DNA of 64,000 bases from Odobenus rosmarus divergens (taxonomy: Eukaryota > Chordata > Mammalia > Carnivora > Odobenidae), in NCBI RefSeq assembly GCF_000321225.1, contig NW_004450582.1, forward strand, positions 1,101,148-1,165,147, read 5' to 3'. The position numbers and the translations under genes were made by a program. Positions 1 to 12,900 of the stretch are shown here, in pieces. Each line of letters opens with the position of its first letter. Within the stretch, counting starts at the first letter, position 1. Below the pieces are notes generated by a model. The model was not told where the DNA came from and made no database searches. It saw nothing but the letters and a program-made list of their open reading frames with translations.

Positions 1-295
1 AACCCGAGAAAGTCATGGAAGGACCCATGTAAAGAGAAACTGAGACCCCTGGCCACAGCCAACAGCTGAGCTCCCAGATGACAGCCTGCACCAACTTGCT
101 AGGTATGTGATGGAGCCATATTGAAATTGGATCCTTCAGACCCCAGTCAAGCCATTCCAGCTGATGGACACTATGCAGAGCAGAGATGAACCACCCAGGA
201 GAGCCCTGTGGATTTGTTAGCAAAATAATTGCCTTGTTTTAAGCCACCGTGTTTTGGTGCGGTTTGTCATGAGGCAAGAGATAACTGATATAGTA
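1..295 (+). mobile_element. MaLR/MLT1-type LTR, 3' portion
   Basis: The right part of an ancient mammalian LTR, cut by the window edge. Recognisable MLT1-like blocks are ccagtcaagcc, a ttgttttaagccaccgtgttttggtgc segment near 234-260, and the terminal agataactgata at about 280-292. The family assignment is from remembered consensus and the subfamily is uncertain. No LTR-retrotransposon coding sequence is attached. Confidence 0.6.
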
Positions 296-2790
296 ACCTG
301 AAATTTGCACGAGAAGATGAATCTGGAAAGGAGCTCTGCTTTTAGTCGCTGAAAATGGTAGCCAGTGAATATCAAGGAATTAAGTATTTCCCATGTAGAT
401 AATATTGTTTGGTTCTTAATATTTTGACAGTGATAAAGTGTTCAAGAATTTGCAGCCATATTTTAAAGTCTTCACATCCATGGGGAAGACAATGGAAACT
501 ACTGAAGAAGACAAATCACCTAAAGTGACAGGAATTTGTAAGAAAAGAAGACCTAGAAAAAGTCACAAGCAGCTTTTGTATTTGAGGGCTGGTGGAGGAG
601 AAGGAGTCAGCAAAGTTGGCGGAAAAGAAGCTGCCTGGGGAGTAGCAGGATGAGCAGAGTCTGGGGTAACCAAGAAGCCAATGGGAGAGTGTTTTAATGT
701 GAAGCATCTGTCCATGTTGATCATGTTTTATTTTTGTTAGATGTGAGAATTAAAAATAAAGAGGTTGTAAAGAAAATGTTATATATTACCAGGATCGAGG
801 TAAAATCAAATATTACCTAAGAGAGATCTAAAAAAAAATAGCATATAAGCATATATATCTTTTAAAAGTTTGCAAGTCTAGTTGAGAAATGAACTATACA
901 TAAAATGGCACAGAAGTAACAGGAGAATATAATTAGATTTGGGAATATATGATAGTTCAAAGACGATTAAGAATTAGTAAGTTTGGTTGGAGGTGGGGCT
1001 TAAGATATAGTAGTTAGAATGGCAGAGAGCAAGATAGGAATAGAAGGATGAAGGTGGGTATGAAATGCATGTAGACAAATAGCAATTGGAGCCAAGGGAG
1101 TTAATATTATCACCAAGAACAAATATAATAGTATAAGGAATAAAGATTTTCAGGGAATTGAAGAGCCTGTCGGAGATCACCTAATGGATGACTTGAAGAC
1201 AAGGTAGTCTACTGCATGGTAGTCTATTGAGTAACTGAAGGATTTAAAAAAAAAAAAACTAGAAAGAATTAAAACCTGGAATTTTACAAAGAGGTCATCC
1301 ACACTATCCAAACTAGTCTGCACTAGTCAGAGACACTTTATTTCTAGAAACGGTTATTTTAAGCATTTCAGTATCAAATATATTTATCAATAATTCCATT
1401 GCTAATGAACCATCAAGTTTGAGCAGTACAAGACCAAATATTTGGTTTTTTTCATGGCAGTTTTATATGATCCAAATTTTCCATGTAATCATTCAACCCT
1501 TTAATTGTGCATATATAAAATTTTACAGCCTTTCTTGCTAGCACTAATCTTAACTTTCCATTCATTTTAACTGTGAAAAAAAATCAAAGAATATTAATTT
1601 TTCTAAGTCTAGCATTTTCCCATGTGTTCCATTTTTTTTTCTAGATGTCAGAACTAATCTCATTGTCCTTAAATTTAGCTCAGAACTGGGCTATGATCCC
1701 ACAATCTGTCTGGCCAGGGAAACTCCAAATTCATTGGCTACTTTTCAAAAGATCAACAGATGTTCCCGCTAAGATTGTTTGTTGGTCTCATGAGTCAAAA
1801 GGCATCCAAAAGAGACAGAATTAACAACATACTAGATTTCTAAACCACAGCCTAACACAAAAGAGAAAGTAAACAATTCCTAAGAATGTAAAGAATACAA
1901 GTCCTTTGAGTAAAGGAAAACAATGTTTTCCTTAAAGTTAAATTCTAACATCCAAAGAGATACACTACCCATATCTGTAGCAACCAAAGCAACAATTTTC
2001 AATTTACATTGGCCTTTGGAATTCTCACATCAATAATCCTGAAAATCATAATAGCTTAAATGATTCAGATGCTAGCCTAATTATTATATTGATAAGCCAC
2101 TCGGTTTTGATTGATTCTAAACCATACCTTTTAAGAGAGCATGGATTTTCTTTTGAAACAATGGTGCAAGGGAAACCTTAAGATTATTTGCTGCCTACAA
2201 TCAAAAAACTTTCAGTGTCTGCTAAACCTACTATAATGCTAGAGTAGATGGTCAGTCAGATAATTTTTTAATGTATTTATTCATCTCATTTATGAAATAC
2301 ATATATTATCAGAACTTATTTGTTAATATTAGTAGCAGTAATGTTGCTCAAAAGTTTTAAAAAGTAGCAGAAGGGTACTGAAGAACATGAACAGATCTAC
2401 ATCTTTCTGAGTATCTGGAAAACAAAAAAAAATATTACTTACCTAAGTTTTGCATTGCTCAAAGGTCACCTTTATCTATGATTTCAGCTCAATGATTCAT
2501 AACTTGTGGATATTTCTTGAAGGTTAATATATCCACCAACTAGAATTTTTTCTAATGATTCCACCTTTCCATTTAAAATAATCTCTTAAAATATAAAGGC
2601 AAAACATCCTCACCTAAAGTTATAAACTACTAAACATAATTTTATAGTTTAGGAGTTAAATTTAACAATTTAATATTGCTTTAATGATTCAAGAGTTTAG
2701 AAAATTTTAGCATCAGTATTTTGAACATTAATTCTAATTATGCAAAGTGACATATGGACTATTTATCATTTCTTTTCAAATAACTGTTGT
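296..2790. other. AT-rich unassigned sequence
   Basis: About 2.5 kb without a recognisable gene, CanSINE or clear older repeat. Open frames here are short, and the one at 438-653 starts from a non-ATG codon and shows no family resemblance. It is probably decayed intergenic or intronic sequence. Confidence 0.5.
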
Positions 2791-3240
2791 GTTAATCTAG
2801 ATGCGCTGAGAATCAGATGCCGAGACAGCATTAAATGGGGAAATGTTTATGTTGGTGTGAAATGGAAGAGTCCAGAGAGGTTGAGAGACAGGTCTGATCC
2901 CAAGTGAAGGAGAGAGAAAGAGAAGATTAGGAAGAGGGAAGTTTGGGTGGGAGCCCCGTAGACTGTACCACAGTGGATAGATGGCTCAGCAAAGCCGTTG
3001 ATGAGGCCTTGAGCTCAAGTTGGCCGACAAAGAAGTCCTTTGTCTTCTTAGGCTGATCTTCCTTAGTATTCTGCTGCACCTGCTCATTGGCTGGAAGCCA
3101 CCGGTGAGGTGCATGTCCTCAGCTCAAACCCTGAGGGGAATTTCAACTTTAATAGCTGGAGCCCTCAGTTAACTACTTTCCCTGGAGGAGGAAGTTTGTC
3201 AGGCACATTCGAATGGCTCCCACAACCATGAAATCAGCAT
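2791..3240. repeat. possible LTR-like repeat fragment
   Basis: This block is richer in G+C than its surroundings and contains phrases such as ctgctcattggctggaagcc and ctggaggaggaagttt that resemble a dispersed mammalian LTR. I cannot name the family, and unique sequence is equally possible. Confidence 0.25.
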
Positions 3241-3574
3241 CTCCAAACCTGGTCTTCTTCATGATTTCTGCTTCTAAATTGTGAACCGCCTACTGGAAAG
3301 CTCCATCCGAATAATCTGGTGACATCTCAGATTCAGTAATTCAGTGCTTTCCAAAATGAATACATTAGTTCTGTCCTAACTTATACCACCATTCCCCCAA
3401 GTACCAAGGGCAACCTTTTGTCTCTTCTCTCCTTTGCCTTCCAGATTCAAATAACTAATGAATTTTGTTGGTTGAATCTCTACCCCATTTTTTCTTTCTC
3501 CCTTCTGTAGGCTCCCTATGTTGCTGCTATAGTTTAGACTCTCATTACCTTTATGCTACATTATCTGTACTGTT

Positions 3575-4200
3575 GGCCCCTCTGCAGGTGTCCCCAATCT
3601 CCCAGCTCTCCTTTCAAATACTCTTTGAGTGCTGCTGCCAGGTTAATCTTTTTGGAAGGACAGCCTTCATTGTATTATTAATATACCTAAACAAACAAAT
3701 GGGGCGCCTGGATGGCTAAGTTGGTTAAGTGTCTGCCTTTGGCTCAAGTCATGATCCCGGGATCCTGGGATCGAGTCCTGCATCAGGCTCCTTGCTCAGT
3801 GGGAAGCCTGCTTCTCCCTCTGCCTTGCCGCTCACCCTGCTTGTGCTTCCGCTCGCTCTCTCTCTCTCTCTGACAAATAAATAAGATAAAATCTTTAAAC
3901 AAACACTTTCAATGGCTTCTAATTTCTTACAACATGAACATCTACATCTATAGCCTGTAATTCAGGGAACTCCATGATCTGGCTCCAATCAGGCTTTTCA
4001 ATTTTACCTCCTAAAATTCCTTTTATACACACTGATCATAGTCTTCTTGAGTTACAGCAATACCACTATTATTCCCTTCATGAAATTTCCTCACAGACTT
4101 GCCTTCATTTTCTGTCAGTCTCGTCTGTGTTGCTTCCAAACCATCTATCACAGCCATGCTCAAATATTTCATCTACGGATCTTTCCCCAAATCCCTTAAC
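3575..4200 (-). repeat. unnamed dispersed mammalian repeat, antisense, split by a CanSINE
   Basis: The segments around 3575-3700 and 3905-4150 carry antisense versions of a commonly dispersed sequence (ctgctgccaggttaatctt, caatggcttctaatttctta, ccatgatctggctcc). The same family appears to recur on the plus strand at about 5560, 31260, 33490 and 46535. The CanSINE at 3701 interrupts it. I could not assign a family name. Confidence 0.4.
3701..3896 (+). mobile_element. CanSINE
   Basis: The full structure is present: head ggggcgcctggatggctaag, B-box-like gggatcgagtcc, CT-rich body and (AAATA)n tail. The flanks aaacaaaca at 3689-3697 and 3897-3905 are a plausible target-site duplication. Confidence 0.93.
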
Positions 4201-4736
4201 TAGAAGTACTCTATTTGTTGACATTTGTTGGTAGGTAAAATATACTACCAGTTTATAATAAAATTGGTGTTATGGGAGGTGGTGATGAGTGAACATTAGC
4301 AAACATGTTTTGAAATTGGTTTTGTGAGGAAACATGTATTATTTGGTTTATGTAAAAACCGAATACTATAATCAGCAGGAAGGCATAAATTTTGGGTAAA
4401 CAGAACTTTTAACCCTTAGCCCTGAAAAACGGAAATCATTTCAAAAGAAATGTTTTGGTGTTATGGAATACTGACGTGTGGTGAAAGGTACACAGTAAAT
4501 TTCCTGACAATTGGAAATCACACAATACAGTAAAAGCAATGTTACTACAGTATTTCAGTGAGTGTTTTAACTAAATATGAAACCACAATGAACGTAAATG
4601 TGGCTGAATTACTGTATAGATAGCTAAAGTATATGTAGAAAAAAATATTTCTTTAAGAACCAGAACAAAATATAAAACACAATAACAAACTTGAACAAAT
4701 TTCAAGATCATGTTGATAAATGAAGCAAGTATTTGT

Positions 4737-4944
4737 CGGGCACCTGGGTGGCTTAGTCGGTTGAGCATCAGACTCTTGATTTCAGCTCAGGTCATGATCT
4801 CGGGGTTGTGGGATTGTTCAGAGTCTGGCTCTGAGCTCAGCAGGGAGTCTGCTTGTCCTTCTCCCTCTGCTCCTCCCCTGGCTTACGCTCTCTCTCTCTC
4901 ACTCAAATAAATAAATAAATAAAATCTTTAAAAAACAAATAAAT
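4737..4944 (+). mobile_element. CanSINE, older subfamily
   Basis: The element is flanked by a perfect 19-bp duplication, aaatgaagcaagtatttgt, at 4718-4736 and 4945-4963. The body gttgagcatcagactcttga marks an older CanSINE branch than most copies in the window. Confidence 0.96.
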
Positions 4945-5179
4945 AAATGAAGCAAGTATTTGTTGAATATTAGCACCTAGCAGAAAACAGTAAAGAGAAT
5001 TAAGTAAATACATTAGCTTATACATGATGTTATGGTAATGCCTTTGTTTAATTTAGTTATGGTTTATGTTGGCAATAAATTTAAATATGAAATGTTTGGA
5101 GAATAAATGAAACACTACATTGGATCAGCCTGTGGTCTGTGGTCTTTACATTGTAGCTAAGAAAGATGCACAAAGATGC

Positions 5180-5340
5180 AAATGCAATTGCTGGATCGTA
5201 TGGTAGCTCTATTTTCAACTGTTTGAGGAACCTCCATACTGTTTTCCAGAGGGGTTGCACCAGCTTGCATTCCCACCAACAGTGTAGGAGGGTTCCCCTT
5301 TCTCCGCATCCCCGCCAACATCTGTCATTTCCTGACTTGC
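5180..5340 (-). mobile_element. L1 3'-region fragment, antisense
   Basis: About 150 bp match the typical L1 3' region read from the opposite strand: the segment from attgctggatcgtatggtag through ttttccagaggggttgcacc to tgcattcccaccaacagtg. It is short and truncated at both ends. Confidence 0.8.
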
Positions 5341-5559
5341 AATTTTATTTCCCTTCTCTGAACACTCTCTGTCCTAAACATCTTGCTGCTTGTACCCACC
5401 TCAGCTTATTATAGCTCCACTGAACTCCACTGGACTACAAGATTCTTGAGAGTAAGCTCTATGTTGATTCAGCTTTATATCTTCATAATTATTTGCACAT
5501 GGATGAATGAAGGAAGAAGCGATCCACCGAAAAGACAACTGGGACAAACAGAAGGAAAT

Positions 5560-6130
5560 GTAAAGGCTGATCCTATGGACCAGGGAGAAAAGAGAATTGA
5601 TGATAGGCTGAGAGAAGAGCATGTGAGAAAGGCATCAAAGTGTGAGAAGCACATTCTGCCTATGGAGAAACTGTGAGAAAAGAAGCTGACCTGGTCAAAG
5701 CCAAATCATGAAAAACCCACATGTCATGCTAAAGAGTTTGGACTTCATTCTTTAGGCAATGGGAAATCATTCAAGGAAGTGAAAAGACAAGACTTGTATT
5801 TTAGAAAGATCATTCTGGCACCATAGAAGTTGGCTCGGAGTGTGAGAGAGGGGTAGACACGTGACAATGAGGCCAGGGAGACCAATTAGAAGGAGGCTGT
5901 TAAGGGTTTTCGGACAAGACATGCCTGGGGTTGGTCTTAAAGCCAAAACAATGGGAATGAAGCAAAGGGGAGGGATCTGACAAATATCTGGAAGTTTTAA
6001 GCAATCGGAGCTGGTGATTGTACATAGGCAGTGAAAGAGAGAGAATCTAGGACAACTCTTAGATATTTGAGTGGCGGTGCCATCCATGACAGCAGGGCTT
6101 TAGGAAAGATAATGGATTCTGTTCTGGGAC
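5560..6130 (+). repeat. unnamed dispersed mammalian repeat
   Basis: This carries the recurrent phrases agtttggacttcattcttt, aggcaatgggaaatcattc, ttttagaaagatcattctgg and agggagaccaattagaagg. The same phrases recur in diverged form elsewhere in the window. The open frames across it (5383-5676 and 5767-6087) are not genes in my reading. Confidence 0.45.
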
Positions 6131-6754
6131 CCAAGAGGTGGGAAAATAATGGGGCTCGTAAAGCAAATAGAAGAAATTCGATTCAAGAGGTAGCTGGAGA
6201 ACCAAGAGAGAGTTGTTTATAGTACTGTACTTTCACTGTGCTTTATCTTTTCATAGCTAGGGCCATTATTCTTTCCTTCTAATCATTTGTTCAGGCTTTC
6301 AGAACCTTTTAATATTCATACTGTATGTGGAAGAGCCCAACAGAATCCTCTATTTTCCCTTATATATAAGGATCCCTTGATCTAGTGTATGTTTTACTGA
6401 TCCTGCAGAGCCCCTCCTCATCATAACTACTCCAAGGGTAAAATTTAAGAAGAGACCTAGTAGGCCCCTAGGTCATTCTAACAGGAAATTACTTTTCAAC
6501 ATGTAATAAGAACATCTTGGACATTCCAGAACCCTCAAAGAATAACACTTCCCTTATATTTTTTGTATCAAATTGTGAATGAGACTTTTTGGTGACCAGC
6601 AGTATAAAACTTTATAAAACTGAAGCTGTAAATTCTTAAGTACTAGTAGAAGCCCTGAAGATAATATTTTCATAGGCAAAAGACATCATGCTCCTTTAAA
6701 AAAAAAATGAATCTCTACTTTTCTACAGCAGTACATTGTCCTTCAAAACAGAGT

Positions 6755-6954
6755 GGGGCGCCTGGGTGGCTCAGTTGGTTAAGCGTCTGCCTTAGGTCAT
6801 GATCTCAGGGTTCCGGGATGGGGCCCCGCCTCAGGCTCCCTGCTCAGCGGGGAGTCTTCTTCTCCCACTTCCTCTACTCTTCCCTCCCTCACCAGCCCCT
6901 CTGCTCGTGCTTTCTCTCTCTCTCAAATAAATAAATAAAATCTTAAAAAAAAAA
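6755..6954 (+). mobile_element. CanSINE with a small internal deletion
   Basis: The head ggggcgcctgggtggctcag is intact, but ctgccttaggtcatgatc lacks the usual cggctc stretch, so about nine bases are missing between the A and B boxes. Short flanks aaaacag lie at 6745-6751 and 6955-6961. Confidence 0.93.
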
Positions 6955-7026
6955 AAAACAGTTATTTCTAAGGCCAGGACTACAAAGGTAGCAAAGGTAG
7001 TTGATGTTTAAAATTTAAAAAGGAAA

Positions 7027-7226
7027 GGGATGCCTGGGTGGCTCGATCGTTAAGCATCTGCCTTCAACTCAGGTCATGATCTCAGGGTCCGGGGATCGAG
7101 CCCTGCATCGGGCTCCTTGCTCCATGGGAAGCCTGCTTCTCCCTCTCCCACTCCCCCTGCTTGTGTTCCCTCTCTCGCTGTGTTTCTCTCTGTCAAATAA
7201 ATAATTAAAATCTTTAAAAAAAAAAT
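7027..7226 (+). mobile_element. CanSINE
   Basis: A complete copy with head gggatgcctgggtggctcg and the cccactccccctgcttgtgt body. A-rich flanks blur the duplication (aaaaaggaaa before, a similar run after). It lies only 70 bp downstream of the preceding copy, on the same strand. Confidence 0.93.
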
Positions 7227-7659
7227 TAAAAAAGGAGAAAGGAAAAAACACTTTTGTTTAACTGAATATCGAACTGTTTCTCCATTCAAAAGCAAAAGTA
7301 CCTGCTTTAAAAAATGAAATAAATATGATAAACTCACAACCAACATAAAACAGCTCACTGTCTCAAATAATTTACTTATCTTATTAAGGATAAATTTATA
7401 TCCATGGGGGGCATAAGTAAATTTTTTACATAAGTAAAAATTTGGGGACATCTTACCCCATACTTCCCCTTACCAGCACAAACTTTAAAAAGTAACTTTG
7501 TTCAGTGTTCAATGTGTTTCTAACAAAAAAAGAGCTCTTTTCTTTGCAAGGTACCTTCTTGTAGTGCTCAAATGTCAATTGTAACCTTGCTGAAATCAGC
7601 ATGTTACGTGCTGACTCTCTCTTCACTGTCAAAGAGTAATTTTTAAATGCACTCATTTC

Positions 7660-7856
7660 TTTTTTTTTTTTAAGATTTTATTTATTTATTTGAGAGAGAG
7701 AATGAGAGACAGAGAGCACGAGAGGGAAGAGGGTCAGAGGGAGAAGCAGACTCCCTGCTGATCAGGGAGCCCGATGTGGGACTCGATCCCAGGACTCCAG
7801 GATCATGACCTGAGCCGAAGGCAGTCGCTTAACCAACTGAGCCACCCAGGCGCCCT
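7660..7856 (-). mobile_element. CanSINE
   Basis: A minus-strand copy, poly-T at left and head gagccacccaggcgccc at right. A perfect 15-bp duplication, aaatgcactcatttc, lies at 7645-7659 and 7857-7871. Confidence 0.96.
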
Positions 7857-8765
7857 AAATGCACTCATTTCAATCATAATACTTGGAATCTTGAAATGGT
7901 CAGGATCACTCACAAATTTCAAAACCCAACAGGTTAAAATGGCTAACAGACATATACGTGAGAATCATTTATTTTTACCAGTGATATGAAACCGTGTCTG
8001 GGGCCATACAAGTCATCTCAAATTGTACCAACTCGTTGCATAACATCTCTTAATGCAGAAAGTGAAAAGCTTTAAACTGCAGGAGAATTGCTAAATTTCA
8101 GACAACACATATTTACACTGGAATCTATCCCCAAACCCTGGAACAGATACTCAAATTATCTATGACACATAGGCCAGAATTTAAGCATTTGAATTCTCAA
8201 CACAGAGATCTTCTTACAGAGATGACAAACGAATTCACAGCTGCCAAATTTTATGATTCAGTCAGAAGATGATTTGTTGAAAATTTTTTCCATGATCTCA
8301 ACATCTTCAGACTTTAGAGAGTGAATGGCTGGAAGTCAAAGAAATAAGAAGTAGTGTAATAACTAAAATATGAAATACTTCAAAATCTACTTTTAAGAAC
8401 CAGCACAGTAACTTGAATTCTTTGTACTCTAATTCTGAGATGTGCAGGTAGAATTTACGGACTTTTATTTTTTTTGTTTTGGTTTCTGAGTAATTATGGA
8501 TGTCCACAGGATAGTTTGGCTGTTCTGTGTTTCAATAGATGGTTGTATAATATTTTTCGCTTGTTCTTCATGGTGAATATTTTTTCTTGCAAATGTTACT
8601 GGGGATCACTCTGACAATGAAGGAAGAAATTCTGTATTTCAGAGGCTTACTAGGAAAAAAGTCCCACAAATATTCAGCATCTTCTGTATTTCAGGCACTG
8701 TACTGGGTGTTTTCACTTTTACTTACTCGAAATGCCCAATTTGTGTCAATTCCAAATACAGGCAG

Positions 8766-9595
8766 TGTATTAGTTTTCTACTGGTATGTAACAAATTAAA
8801 CAAATTACCACGAATTAGCAGCTTAAACCACCTGGCATTATTTAGGTCACTGTTTTATAGGTCAGAAATGTGGTCATGGTGTGACTGGATTTTCTGCTCA
8901 GAGTCTTTTTTTTTTAATTTTTTTTAAGATTTTATTTATTTATTTGACAGAGAGAGACACAGAGATAGAGCACAGGGGAGTGGGAGAGGGAGAAGCAGGC
9001 TTCCCGCCGAGCGGGGAGCCTGATGCGGGGCTCGATCCCAGGACTCTGGGATCATGACCTGAGCTGAAGGCAGACACTTAACAACTGAGCCACCCAGGTG
9101 CCCCTCTGTTCAGAGTCTTAAGTAATTAAAATGGAGATGTTGGTCAGGCTGCGTTCTCATCTGGACCTCAGGGTCCTCTTCCAAGCAGAATTCAATTCCA
9201 GTGACTATAGAAATGAGGCTTGCATTTCCTTGCTGGCTGTCAGCAGGGAGCTACTCTCAGTTCATGGGGACCTCCTGCATTCTTTGCCATATGGCCCCCT
9301 CCATCTTTAAAGCCAGCAGTGGAGAATCTACCTTGGGTTGAACACTCTCCACACTTCAGATCTCTCAAGGAAGGTCCTAGTCCCTTTTATAGACTCACCT
9401 GATGAGGTTAGGATATCTGATTATCTAGGATAATCTCCCTGTTCTAAAGTTAACTGATTTGAGATCTTAATTATATCCACAACATCCCTTCACAGCAGCA
9501 TGTAGATTAATGTTTGACTGAATAACTGGGAGAAAAGATGTGTACACCAGTGGATAGGGAGTCTTGGGGACAATCTTAGAATCCTGCTTATCACT
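8766..9595 (-). mobile_element. MaLR-like LTR, antisense, split by a CanSINE
   Basis: It opens tgtattagttttctactgg, followed by aacaaattaccac, and continues after the SINE with gcgttctcatctgg, tggccccctccatcttt and ggataatctccctgttct, ending near gaatcctgcttatcac. This is the typical order of an MLT1/MST-like LTR read in reverse. The subfamily is not determined. Confidence 0.65.
8908..9104 (-). mobile_element. CanSINE inside an LTR
   Basis: The duplication tctgctcagagtctt at 8893-8907 is matched at 9105-9119 with one mismatch. The copy lies inside the LTR, so it is younger than the LTR. Confidence 0.96.
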
Positions 9596-9596
9596 C

Positions 9597-9965
9597 TTAC
9601 AAGAATGTAATCAAAGTGTCTGCTAGGTTGTATTCTCATCTGGAGGTTTGACTGGGGAAGAATGTGCTTCCAAACTGACTCAGGTTGTTAGGATCCATTT
9701 CCTTGTGGCTGGCTGTATGACTGAGGACCTTGGATTTTTGTTAGCTGTTGGCTAGGCGCCACTCACCAGTGTTAGAGGCTACCCATCTCTCCCTGCCATG
9801 TAACCTTCTCCATAGGCAATTCACAACAGGGCTGTTTGCTTCTTGAAGGTCAGTAGGAGAATACCTTTCTCCAGTCTGTTAAAACAGAGTCTTCTATGAT
9901 GTAATCTAATCATGGGAGTGACATTACCTTTCCCATATTCTTTTGCTTTGGTGCAAGTTACAGCT
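9597..9965 (-). mobile_element. second MaLR-like LTR fragment, same orientation
   Basis: It repeats the internal blocks of the LTR just to the left: ttctcatctggaggtttgac, ggggaagaatgtgcttccaa, gactcaggttgttagg and ccatgtaaccttctcc. The tgtattag terminus is missing. It is either a second truncated insertion or a diverged internal duplication. Confidence 0.5.
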
Positions 9966-12900
9966 TTTGTCCAACACTTAAAGGAAGGAAATTATGCAAA
10001 GATGTGATTCACTGAGAGTCACCTTATGGTGTGTCTGCCAGAGAAAGTACACTCAGAATGACTATGGAAGAAGTTCAAATCAAAAAGGTTTTCAGTTTAT
10101 TTGAGTTCAGTGAACAGGGCCTGGGGTAGGGAGGGCAATTTTAAGTATGTTGAGTATACAGTAGTTGCCACTAGAATGTCAATCCAAATGGATAAAAGGA
10201 TGTCCTATCTTCAGATCCCAGACCCATGTCAAATTGTGTGGGTTTGAATCCCAGCTCAGTCATGGATTAACTATGCAACTTTACTTCTGTGCCTCAGTTT
10301 TCTCCTCTGAAAAATGAAGATGATAGTACGCCCACTTAAGGCTCATTATGAGGATTAAGAAGACACCATTTAAAATGGAGCCTGACATACCATAAGTGCT
10401 CAGTAAGTATTAGACATTATTTTATATTCCTTGTTCCCCTCTTGGTGATCTATCGTGCATCTGTCATTCATAAATTTATCTAAATCTAAATTCTTAATCC
10501 CATGTATTTTGTGTGATACAAGGATTTTGGTATACCCTGTCCAGTCTCCTCAACTTTAAGGGCTCCTCCTTACTTTTTTTCATGGATTTGATGAGGTTGT
10601 CTACATTGATTCTTGGTTCACATATTATGGTGCTGATTTACTTTAACAGACATGTTTCATTTGCAAACTATTAATAAGTCTCCTGAAGGAAGGAAATTTT
10701 AACATAAATTTCATTTAACATATTTGAATTTTTGTGTTGTATTCTTCAGTTGACGTTGAGTGGTAGATTACAGGTAAGAGCTGATAAAATCTGGTGAGTG
10801 CTGGTAGTTAAAAAAAGAAAAAATATATACAGTTTGTAGTGGTAGGTAAAGAGCTGTGTGTTGGGATGCTCACATACAAAGCCAAACATCCTGGGAATTT
10901 ACACAGTCTGTATGTTGGGGGGAAGCTTCAGATTTACTGAATTAAACTGAGTAGCATCAATTCTCTGCTCAGCTCTACACCAAACTATCTACAGGGACAA
11001 AAGTGAGATAAGCCTCATTTCCTATTCTGGGGCTTATAGTGTTGCTAAGGAAATAAAGCTCATACATATTAGACAGACATAATATAAGATTGCATTAAAA
11101 TGAGATAAATGAGTAAATGGGTATGAGTGATATAGGATCTCAAAGGAAGAAGGATCAGAGAGGGCTTCCTACAGGGAGGCTTGAGATTGGTTTGGATTAC
11201 AAGTAGAATTTGGATTACTGAAATGAGAGGTTATCATTGTTCTCATTTTGTCACAGCAGACCTTAGGGTAACAGGGATTAAAATACCCATTTGAAACATG
11301 GAAAACAAAATGCCAAAATATGAAGTGACATGATCCATGTGTTAACATAGGATCCTGTTGTCTAGTTTTTTTGTTTTAAACAGAAAACCCTACCATTAAT
11401 TTTTTTTAATATCTCACAACTTGAAAAAATGTGAGTAGCCTTACATGTGATTACATGTGAACATCAGAGACAACAAAACAGGATATTAATTTCTTGTCTA
11501 ATTAAAAGATGTCACAAAGTATAAAATGCTCCATCTTGTCTTACGGTTACATAAGTTGAAAAAGTACTTTCAGGTCTCCACTTTCTTTAGATTCCCACAA
11601 CAAATCTTTGACTAGAAAGCATGGTCATTTATAGCTACGTACATTCTATGTAATAACCTATCTACAAACTCATATTTCACTCTGTGTAACGGGAGAATCT
11701 ATTTTAAATGGCTACTTATAAATTGCATTAAATCATACAGGCAACATTATTAGTTGAGAAAGCTAGTAATTGATTGTTATCATCCAATTGTTTATGACCT
11801 TATCATTTTTCAGAGTCTCTCAGAAACCACTTTTCTACCGTGAGCTATTGGGGTAAGTAGAAAGATAGTTAGAAATTCTTATAAGCTGAAGTTTACTTCT
11901 CCCAACCATAAATTCTTTGTTTAGTAAATACAAGTTCATCTCGTGCTCGTAAAGCAGGGCACTACACTTCTTTTCAGCTATTTTAGTACATCTTGAATGT
12001 GTTTCCTTTTTAACTGAAAAAAGAATTGTGCTCATAAATTCTCCCTGAACTCCTGAAAGTCACAGTGAGCACTGCCTACAGGGAATCCATTCCAGTAGAT
12101 AGCCCTGGGATCAATATTGATAGTGACATTGAATAAATGGGTTGGATCTTCCCTTTTAAACACTCAAGGCTACAAGTAATGCAATCTCAAAGAAACGGAT
12201 GAGGAAAAATAGGTGTGGGGGTGGGGAATCCAGATTTATGTCTTACTGCACCAGAAAATAGATTAATATCATTTGAAACCTCTATCTTATTTTCAAGTCA
12301 GACAGGAGAGAGGGATGGGGCCTCCCACATTCACTTTAAAATAGCTAGAACCTGAGGATTGCTTGTCTGTTTGTTTTACTCCAGGGTATGTGCTACCCAA
12401 AGGTACCTAGGTAAGGGGGCAAGTGGGGTTAAATTCAGTTCTCACTTAGCTTGCCAATCTATGTGCCTACACAGGAATATATCTGCTTGGATGAATTGGC
12501 ATCCTTCTAGTAGATGGCCCTACTGAAGGCCACCCTATTGGTACCCAAGCAAATGTACTAATTGTACCTGGAGAACTTGAACCACTGGGATAAATGTCTT
12601 CACTCTGCTTATTCTAGTTAAAAGTGCATGCCTTCCTTTCTCTGTGTGAAGACCGTGTGAAGAAGAAAATTTTCAACTCATCAAGACAACTTTCAACTCT
12701 CTTCAGTAGAGAAAAATATTCCAGCTTCATAAAAGGCTATTGTTTGTTAATTCTACCCTTTTGTCATGACATTTAAAAAAAATATTTAGCTATGAGATAA
12801 AATACAATGTCACCAATCCCCTACATGAATTCTTATCACCTGCTAAACAGTTCTACGGTGTGACTCCCAAACACACGTTGTAATTCTATAGTTTATATTT

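Noticed and set aside
10215..10260. tRNA-like B box (gggtttgaatccc)
   Set aside because: It is part of a MIR SINE with no cloverleaf around it. The many CanSINE heads are likewise tRNA-derived SINE sequence, not tRNA genes.
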